64,000 nt of DNA. Origin: Pantoea coffeiphila (GTDB lineage: Bacteria; Pseudomonadota; Gammaproteobacteria; Enterobacterales; Enterobacteriaceae). The position numbers were made by a program, and so were the translations under genes. Positions 58,122-64,000 of this stretch are shown piece after piece. Location: NCBI RefSeq assembly GCF_016909495.1, contig NZ_JAFBFW010000005.1, forward strand, positions 434,001 through 498,000, given 5' to 3'. Below the pieces are notes generated by a model. That model made no database searches and had not been told where the DNA came from. It saw nothing but the letters and a program-made list of their open reading frames with translations. Every line of letters starts with the position of its first letter. Positions within the stretch are counted from its first letter, which is position 1.

Positions 58122-58240
58122 AATGGTGTCGACCAGTCACACAAAAACGTTGCGGTAATATAGGGCAATGCTCAGCGATTGAAAACGGCAAACAAGAAAC
58201 TAAACGCGATACGATAAATACAAAGGGCTATTTCTTACCT

Positions 58241-59167
58241 ATGACTTATGCACTGGAACTTGAAAAACTGACCAAAACCTACGCGGGCGGAGTTCAGGCG
58301 CTCAAGGGAATTGACCTCCGGGTTGAAGCAGGTGACTTCTATGCGCTGCTCGGTCCCAACGGGGCAGGTAAATCCACCACTATTGGCATCATCAGTTCGC
58401 TGGTGAATAAAACCAGCGGCCGGGTGCGGGTGTTTGGTTACGATCTGCAAAACGATGTGGTCAATGCCAAGCGTCAGCTGGGGCTGGTGCCGCAGGAATT
58501 TAACTTTAACCAGTTTGAAACCGTGCAGCAGATCGTCGTCGATCAGGCCGGTTATTACGGTGTGGAGAAGCGCGAAGCGGTGAAGCGGGCGGAAAAATAT
58601 CTGACCCAGCTCGACCTCTGGCAGAAGCGTAACGAGCGTGCGCGTATGCTCTCCGGCGGTATGAAGCGCCGCCTGATGATTGCTCGTGCGCTGATGCATG
58701 AACCGAAGCTGCTGATCCTGGATGAGCCAACCGCCGGGGTGGATATTGAGCTGCGTCGTTCGATGTGGACCTTCCTGAAAGATCTGAATGCCCGTGGCAC
58801 CACCATTATTCTGACCACTCACTATCTGGAAGAGGCAGAAATGCTGTGCCGCAATATCGGCATTATCCAGAGCGGTGAACTGGTGGAGAACACCTCAATG
58901 AAGGGACTGCTGGCGAAGCTGAAATCTGAAACCTTCATTCTCGATCTGGCTGCAAAAAGCCCGCTGCCGCAGCTGGAAGGATTTAAATATCGGCTGGTAG
59001 ATACCTCTACGCTGGAAGTGGAAGTGCTGCGCGAACAGGGGCTGAACAGCGTGTTTAGCCAACTGAGCGCCCAGGGCGTGCAGGTGCTGAGTATGCGCAA
59101 CAAGGCTAACCGTCTTGAGGAGCTGTTTGTTGACCTGGTCAATGGTCACACGGGAGAGAAAGCATGA
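58241..59167 (+). CDS. yadG: ABC exporter ATPase YadG
   Basis: A 308-residue ABC ATPase of the ABC-2 exporter class. It has Walker A LLGPNGAGKSTT, the signature RMLSGGMKRRLM, Walker B LLILDEPTAGVD and the switch LTTHYLEEAEML. It overlaps yadH by four bases (ATGA). The transported compound is unknown in E. coli too. Confidence 0.95.
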   Translation: MTYALELEKLTKTYAGGVQALKGIDLRVEAGDFYALLGPNGAGKSTTIGIISSLVNKTSGRVRVFGYDLQNDVVNAKRQLGLVPQEFNFNQFETVQQIVVDQAGYYGVEKREAVKRAEKYLTQLDLWQKRNERARMLSGGMKRRLMIARALMHEPKLLILDEPTAGVDIELRRSMWTFLKDLNARGTTIILTTHYLEEAEMLCRNIGIIQSGELVENTSMKGLLAKLKSETFILDLAAKSPLPQLEGFKYRLVDTSTLEVEVLREQGLNSVFSQLSAQGVQVLSMRNKANRLEELFVDLVNGHTGEKA

Positions 59168-59934
59168 CACATTTGTACTGGGTAGCCCTGAAGAGCATCT
59201 GGAGTAAAGAGGTTAACCGCTTCGCCCGTATCTGGATTCAGACGCTGGTCCCGCCGGTGATCACCATGACGCTGTACTTTATTATCTTCGGTAATCTGAT
59301 CGGCTCACGCATTGGTGAAATGCATGGCTTCACCTATATGCAGTTTATCGTGCCCGGCCTGATCATGATGGCGGTGATCACCAACGCCTATGCCAACGTC
59401 GCCTCGTCGTTTTTCAGCTCCAAGTTCCAGCGTAATATTGAAGAGCTGCTGGTGGCACCGGTGCCAACGCATGTGATTATCGCCGGTTACGTTGGCGGCG
59501 GCGTGGCGCGCGGGGTCTGCGTGGGCGTGCTGGTGACGGCGATTTCGCTGTTCTTCGTGCCTTTCCAGGTGCATTCGTGGCTGATGGTGGCGGTGACGCT
59601 GCTGCTGACGGCGATTCTGTTCTCGCTGGCCGGGCTGCTGAACGCGGTATTTGCCCGCACCTTTGACGACATCAGCCTGATCCCGACCTTTGTGCTGACG
59701 CCGCTCACCTATCTTGGCGGGGTGTTTTACTCGCTGACGCTGCTGCCGCCGGTCTGGCAGATGGTCTCCAAGCTGAACCCGATCGTCTATATGATTAGTG
59801 GATTCCGTTACGGTTTCCTCGGCATCAATGACGTGCCGCTGGGCTTTACCATGGCGGTGCTGGTGGCGTTTATCGTGGTGTTTTATGCGCTAGCGTGGTC
59901 GCTTATCCAGCGCGGTCGCGGGCTGCGGACCTGA
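59164..59934 (+). CDS. yadH: ABC exporter permease YadH
   Basis: A 256-residue ABC-2 type permease with six predicted membrane spans and the family block FQRNIEELLVAPVPTHVIIAG. The C-terminal half contains FDDISLIPTFVLTPLTYLGG. It partners YadG, to which it is translationally coupled. A terminator follows 18 bases after its stop. Confidence 0.95.
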   Translation: MTHLYWVALKSIWSKEVNRFARIWIQTLVPPVITMTLYFIIFGNLIGSRIGEMHGFTYMQFIVPGLIMMAVITNAYANVASSFFSSKFQRNIEELLVAPVPTHVIIAGYVGGGVARGVCVGVLVTAISLFFVPFQVHSWLMVAVTLLLTAILFSLAGLLNAVFARTFDDISLIPTFVLTPLTYLGGVFYSLTLLPPVWQMVSKLNPIVYMISGFRYGFLGINDVPLGFTMAVLVAFIVVFYALAWSLIQRGRGLRT

Positions 59935-59951
59935 TGTGATTGACTGAACTG

Positions 59952-59986
59952 AACGGGGCGACCAGCAATGGCCGCCCCGTTTTTTT
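59952..59986 (+). terminator. Intrinsic terminator of yadH
   Basis: ACGGGGCG pairs with CGCCCCGT and is followed by seven T. It reaches the last bases of the convergent panD gene. Confidence 0.9.
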
Positions 59987-60365
59987 ACGCCACCTGAACC
60001 GGTACGGCTTTCGCCACGCGCTTCATCTGGTTGTCGCCTTCAAAGTAGGCCACTTTCGGCTGCCATTCGCGGGCTTCCGCATCCGACATCTGCACATAAG
60101 AGCAGATAATCAGCAGGTCGCCTTCGCAGGCGCAGCGTGCGGCCGCACCGTTCACCGAAATGATTTTCGAGCCGCGCTCTGCGGCAATGGCGTAGGTGGA
60201 AAAACGCTGGCCGTTGTTGACGTTGTAAATATCGATCGCTTCATACTGCAGGATGCCGGAAGCGTCGAGGAAATCCTGATCGATGGCGCAGGAGCCTTCG
60301 TAATTCAGGTCGGCCTGGGTGACTTTTACCCGGTGGAGTTTACCCTGCAACATAGTACGGTTCAT
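59985..60365 (-). CDS. panD: Aspartate 1-decarboxylase proenzyme
   Basis: A 126-residue pyruvoyl enzyme that makes beta-alanine for pantothenate. The self-cleavage site Gly24-Ser25 lies in [14 protein letters not shown], so Ser25 becomes the pyruvoyl group. I chose the ATG at 60365 ([15 protein letters not shown]), which gives the E. coli length; an upstream extension lacks support. It lies downstream of panB and panC, 63 bases from panC. In E. coli extra genes separate panD from panC, so here the pathway is compact. Confidence 0.97.
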   Translation of the reverse strand: MNRTMLQGKLHRVKVTQADLNYEGSCAIDQDFLDASGILQYEAIDIYNVNNGQRFSTYAIAAERGSKIISVNGAAARCACEGDLLIICSYVQMSDAEAREWQPKVAYFEGDNQMKRVAKAVPVQVA

Positions 60366-60428
60366 AAGCTGTAACTCTGCAATCAGTCGAAAAACGAACG
60401 ACAGTATTGCCCCTGCGGGCAACGCTGT

Positions 60429-61283
60429 CTACTGGGTGAGATCAACCTGCTGATTATCAATCAGGCGGGCTTTACCCAGCCACGCGGCCATCAGGATCAC
60501 CGCCCGGCGGCTGTCCGTGGTTAACGGCAGCAGGGTATCGGCATCCACAATCGCCAGGCCATCGGCGCGCAGGCCTTTTTCCGCAAGCGCGATCTCCGCG
60601 TCGGCAATCAGTTCTTCAATATGGCGCTCGCCGTTGTTGAGTTTGGTGGCGATATCGTTCATCACCTGGCTCAGCCCCGGCGCAATTTTACGTTCATCGG
60701 CGGTCAGATAGCCGTTGCGCGAGCTGAGCGCCAGGCCGTCTTTCGCGCGCACCGTTGGCACGCCGACGATCTCTATGTCGTAGCCCATATCCGCCACCAT
60801 TTTGCGGATCAGCGCCAGCTGCTGGAAGTCCTTCTCGCCGAAGCAGGCAATATCCGGCTGGACCAGGTTAAACAGCTTGCTGACGATGGTTGACACGCCG
60901 CGAAAATGCCCGGGGCGGCTGGCACCTTCCAGCAGAGTGGAAAGACCGGGAACGTCGACAAACGTTTGTTCGTGCAGTCCCTGCGGGTAGATATCCGCCG
61001 GAGCCGGGGAAAACACCAGATCGACGCCGCGACGGTTCAGCTTTTCACAGTCGGCCTGAAGCGTACGTGGGTAGTTCGCCAGGTCGTCGGCGCGCTCAAA
61101 CTGCATCGGGTTAACGAAAACGGACACCACCACGATGTCCGCACGCGCACGCGCTTCATCAACCAGTGTCATATGTCCATCGTGCAGGTTGCCCATGGTG
61201 GGGACCAGCGCGATACGTTTACCATCCTGACGCCAGCGGCGTATTTCACGGCGGAGCAGCGGCAGGGTTTCAATAATCAGCAC
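60429..61283 (-). CDS. panC: Pantothenate synthetase
   Basis: A 284-residue ligase that joins pantoate and beta-alanine with ATP. The nucleotide-binding HxGH-type motif is in [11 protein letters not shown], and a further block reads [17 protein letters not shown]. Its start is 15 bases after the panB stop, so the genes are cotranscribed. Confidence 0.97.
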   Translation of the reverse strand: MLIIETLPLLRREIRRWRQDGKRIALVPTMGNLHDGHMTLVDEARARADIVVVSVFVNPMQFERADDLANYPRTLQADCEKLNRRGVDLVFSPAPADIYPQGLHEQTFVDVPGLSTLLEGASRPGHFRGVSTIVSKLFNLVQPDIACFGEKDFQQLALIRKMVADMGYDIEIVGVPTVRAKDGLALSSRNGYLTADERKIAPGLSQVMNDIATKLNNGERHIEELIADAEIALAEKGLRADGLAIVDADTLLPLTTDSRRAVILMAAWLGKARLIDNQQVDLTQ

Positions 61284-61298
61284 GGTGTTTCTCCTCGG

Positions 61299-62093
61299 TT
61301 ACTGGAAGCTGTGTTCTTCGGCGGGATAGCTGCCGTTTTCCACTTCCGTGACGTACTGGCGCACGGCTGCACGGATGTCGCCGGTTTCAGCAAGGAAGTT
61401 TTTGGCGAATTTCGGGATATGGCCGCCGGTGATGCCGAAGGCATCGTGCATCACCAGGATCTGTCCGTCGGTCACGTTACCGGCACCGATGCCGATAACC
61501 GGAATGGTCAGCGCGTCGGTGACGCGTTTTGCCAGCGCCACCGGCACGCACTCCAGTACCAGCAGCTGCATACCCGCGGCTTCCAGCGCCAGCGCATCGT
61601 CCAGCAGGCGTTCGGCATCGGCCTCAGCGCGGCCCTGAATTTTATAACCACCGAAGATATTCACCGACTGCGGCGTCAGGCCGAGGTGACCACATACGGG
61701 TACTGCACGTTCGGTTAGCTGTTTAACCGTATCGGCCAGCCATTTCCCACCTTCCAGCTTCACCATATTGGCCCCGGCGCGCATCAGCTGCGCTGCGCTG
61801 TCGAAGGTTTGCTGTGGCGTGCTATAGCTCATAAACGGCAGATCGGCGAGCAGTAGGGCGGCGGGCGCACCGCGGCGGACCGTTTCGGTGTGATAGGCGA
61901 TATCAGACACGGTGACCGGCAGCGTGGAGTCGTGTCCCTGAACCACCATACCCAGTGAATCGCCAACCAGCAGCACCTGGATGCCTTCATCGGCAAACAG
62001 ACGGGCGAAGCTGAACTCATAGGCGGTGATAGAGGCAAATTTACGCCCCTGCTGTTTCCATTGACGCAAGGTCGAGACGGTAGTCGGTTTCAT
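61299..62093 (-). CDS. panB: Ketopantoate hydroxymethyltransferase
   Basis: The 264-residue enzyme adds a hydroxymethyl group from methylene-tetrahydrofolate to 2-oxoisovalerate, the first committed step of pantothenate synthesis. The conserved [18 protein letters not shown] and VKLEGGKW segments are present. It heads panB-panC-panD. The gap of about 100 bases to folK contains its upstream region and no gene. Confidence 0.97.
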   Translation of the reverse strand: MKPTTVSTLRQWKQQGRKFASITAYEFSFARLFADEGIQVLLVGDSLGMVVQGHDSTLPVTVSDIAYHTETVRRGAPAALLLADLPFMSYSTPQQTFDSAAQLMRAGANMVKLEGGKWLADTVKQLTERAVPVCGHLGLTPQSVNIFGGYKIQGRAEADAERLLDDALALEAAGMQLLVLECVPVALAKRVTDALTIPVIGIGAGNVTDGQILVMHDAFGITGGHIPKFAKNFLAETGDIRAAVRQYVTEVENGSYPAEEHSFQ

Positions 62094-62194
62094 CGTATCC
62101 TCAGTAAGAGTCTTCCTGGTTGGCGTATCTTAAAGGATGAGAAGGAGAGTGCAAAGGAGATATCCGGCGCAGCACGGACTGCACCGGAAAGGCA

Positions 62195-62674
62195 TTACCA
62201 GGGGCGGATCGCGCTGCTGTCGAGAGGAGCCAGCAGATCGGCAATGCGCGTACCGTCCGGCAGACAGAGGTCGGGAGCGATCTCTCGCAGCGGCAGCAGC
62301 ATAAAAGCGCGGTTGTGCATATCGTAGTGCGGCACCGTCAGACGAGTCGTTGCCAGCGTCAGGTCGCCAAACAGCATGATGTCGAGATCCAGCGTGCGCG
62401 GGCCCCAGCGATGATCCTTACGCACGCGTCCCTGTTCCAGCTCAATACGCTGGGTGTGGTCCAGCAGCGCCTCAGGGCTGAGTTCGGTATCCAGCGCCAC
62501 GGCAGCGTTAAGATAGTCAGGCTGATCGGGTGGCCCGTACGGCGGCGTGCGGTAAAGCGAAGAGCAGGCAATCAGCCTGCTCTGTGGGATCGCCGCCAGC
62601 GCATCCAGGGCTGATTGCACCTGGTGCAGCGGATCGGCCAGGTTACTGCCCAGCGCCAGATAAACCCGCGTCAT
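62195..62674 (-). CDS. folK: HPPK, folate pyrophosphokinase
   Basis: The 159-residue enzyme transfers pyrophosphate from ATP to 6-hydroxymethyl-dihydropterin. The N terminus [12 protein letters not shown] and the motif [16 protein letters not shown] are diagnostic. Its start overlaps the end of pcnB by four bases. Confidence 0.97.
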   Translation of the reverse strand: MTRVYLALGSNLADPLHQVQSALDALAAIPQSRLIACSSLYRTPPYGPPDQPDYLNAAVALDTELSPEALLDHTQRIELEQGRVRKDHRWGPRTLDLDIMLFGDLTLATTRLTVPHYDMHNRAFMLLPLREIAPDLCLPDGTRIADLLAPLDSSAIRPW

Positions 62675-64000
62675 GCGTTGTTGTTGTCGTATCCGTCACG
62701 ACGGCCATTCCCCGGTACGCGCTTGCGCGGACGGCGGGTGCGGCGGCGCGGTGCCGGATCGTCACCAAGGGTGTTCAGCATGGTTTTCTGCTGCGGCGGC
62801 GCGGAAACCTGGAACTCCCCCCACCAGGTTGTCAGGCGCTGCAGCTCGTGGTTGTTTTCCACTTCGGCACGCAGAGCAAGCAGATCGTAGGCGGCGCGGA
62901 ACTTCGGATGTTCCATCAGCTTCCACGCGCGTTTGCCGTGGCGGCGAGACAGGCGAAGCTGTAAGGTCCAGATATCGCGTACCAGCGAGGTAATACGTTT
63001 CGGGATCGCCAGTGAGCGGCAGGCTTCATCCAGCACGTCGTTCATCGCCAGAGCGAAGGCATCGTAATAGGAAAGGCCGCTTTCCTGGGCAATTTTCTGC
63101 GCCGCTTCCAGCTGCGGATACCAGAACATCGCCGCAAACAGGAATGCCGGATTGACGCGCATCTGGCTGTGAATACGGGTATCCGTATTCTTCAGTACCA
63201 GCTGGATCATCCGCTCCATGTTGCTGTCACCCTGCTCGGTGAAGTAGCGGGTGATGATCGGGAACAGCGGCTGGAACAGCTGATATTCGCACAGCTTGCG
63301 GTAGGTGGCTTCACCGTAGCCCGCCTGCAGCAGCTTGAGGGATTCTTCAAACAGACGTGCCGGTGGGATATCGCGCAGCAGTGTGGCAAGACGCGGGATC
63401 GGTTCACCGGTTTCCGGCGCGATGCTCATATCCAGCTTGGCGGCAAAGCGCACGACGCGCAGCATACGCACCGGATCTTCGCGATAGCGGGTTTCCGGAT
63501 CGCCGATCATGCGAATAATGCCCTGCTGCAGATCGTTCAGGCCGCCGACATAATCGCGGACGGTAAAATCGGCCACGCTGTAGTAGAGGCTGTTAATGGT
63601 CAGATCGCGGCGCTGGGCGTCATCTTCGATAGAACCAAAAATGTTATCGCGCAGCAGCATGCCGTTCTGGCCGCGCTGCGAACTGTTACGATCGTCAACG
63701 GACGGCTGCTCAGCTTCGTGGTGACCGCGGAAGGTGGCCACTTCGATGATCTCCGGGCCAAACATTACGTGTGCCAGGCGGAAACGGCGGCCCACCAGGC
63801 GACAGTTGCGGAACAGTTTACGCATCTGCTCCGGGGTCGCATTGGTCGTGACATCGAAATCTTTTGGCTTTTTACCCAGCAACAGATCGCGTACGCCACC
63901 GCCCACCAGGTAGGCTTCAAAGCCCGCTTTATTCAGGCGATAGAGCACCTTGAGGGCATTTTCGCTGATGTCCTTGCGTGAGATATTATGACGATCGCGA
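62671..64000 (-). CDS. pcnB: Poly(A) polymerase I (5' end beyond the window)
   Basis: PcnB adds poly(A) tails that promote RNA decay. The nucleotidyltransferase core [20 protein letters not shown] carries the Gly-Gly and Asp-x-Asp residues, and the basic C-terminal tail has [10 protein letters not shown]. The frame remains open to the right edge and reads [19 protein letters not shown] there, matching E. coli upstream of the core, so the true start lies outside; the GTG at 63948 is internal. The stop overlaps the folK start. Confidence 0.96.
   Translation of the reverse strand, partial: RDRHNISRKDISENALKVLYRLNKAGFEAYLVGGGVRDLLLGKKPKDFDVTTNATPEQMRKLFRNCRLVGRRFRLAHVMFGPEIIEVATFRGHHEAEQPSVDDRNSSQRGQNGMLLRDNIFGSIEDDAQRRDLTINSLYYSVADFTVRDYVGGLNDLQQGIIRMIGDPETRYREDPVRMLRVVRFAAKLDMSIAPETGEPIPRLATLLRDIPPARLFEESLKLLQAGYGEATYRKLCEYQLFQPLFPIITRYFTEQGDSNMERMIQLVLKNTDTRIHSQMRVNPAFLFAAMFWYPQLEAAQKIAQESGLSYYDAFALAMNDVLDEACRSLAIPKRITSLVRDIWTLQLRLSRRHGKRAWKLMEHPKFRAAYDLLALRAEVENNHELQRLTTWWGEFQVSAPPQQKTMLNTLGDDPAPRRRTRRPRKRVPGNGRRDGYDNNNA

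Noticed and set aside
63946-63948. GTG at 63948 as the pcnB start
   Set aside because: The frame continues upstream with residues matching E. coli PcnB to the window edge, so the codon is internal.

Overview
The window is chromosomal DNA from an enterobacterium, most likely of the Erwinia/Pantoea group. Its backbone keeps the Escherichia coli order ampE-aroP-pdhR-aceE-aceF-lpd ... acnB-yacL-speD-speE-yacC-cueO ... hpt-can-yadG-yadH-panD-panC-panB-folK-pcnB, and the encoded proteins are close in length and motif to the E. coli ones. Between these conserved blocks lie accessory inserts. The place where E. coli carries gcd (between cueO and hpt) is occupied here by a defence island.

Region by region. 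1-12 kb: ampE, two tandem aroP-type permeases, and the pyruvate dehydrogenase cluster (pdhR with an operator in front, aceE, an aceF with only two lipoyl domains, lpd). 12.2-14.8 kb: an SDR gene followed by a translationally coupled biotin ECF transporter (bioM-bioN-bioY), preceded by a BirA-like half-site. 15.4-21.4 kb: an acyl-metabolism cluster (enoyl-reductase-like MDR, hot-dog thioesterase, AMP ligase, a thiolase lacking one catalytic cysteine, a crotonase with an in-frame repeat insertion, and a LysR regulator next to an aldo/keto reductase). 22.5-26.9 kb: a putrescine-type catabolic set (aminotransferase, permease, aldehyde dehydrogenase). 27-28.5 kb: a gene-free stretch of tandem repeats and dispersed structured repeats. 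28.5-37.9 kb: acnB, a LysR/LysE pair, yacL, a decayed orphan CRISPR mini-array, speDE, yacC, and cueO under a MerR-type promoter.

37.9-55.2 kb: a type I-F CRISPR-Cas locus (CRISPR1 - cas1 - cas2-3 - csy1/2/3/4 - CRISPR2) containing two inserts. A complete type I-A retron (structured ncRNA, reverse transcriptase, PtuA-like ATPase, PtuB-like HNH protein) sits between CRISPR1 and cas1. A second insert separates cas2-3 from the Cascade genes. It holds an AbiEi/AbiEii toxin-antitoxin pair and, on the opposite strand, a tiny crRNA-like unit of two degenerate repeats around a 23-nt guide. The guide's seed matches, next to a correct CC PAM, a leftward promoter about 150 bp away. This has the layout of a CreTA/CreR-type module in which Cascade is directed by a non-immune guide to repress a promoter, and it is the most interesting item in the window.

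55.3-64 kb: a cystathionine gamma-synthase family enzyme, hpt, can, the yadGH ABC exporter, the pantothenate genes panDCB, folK, and pcnB, whose 5' end runs off the window.

Across the window, a family of about 190-bp dispersed elements (five full and two partial copies) keeps complementary stems although the stem sequences differ between copies, which indicates selection on a folded RNA or DNA. No tRNA, rRNA or insertion-sequence transposase was seen.
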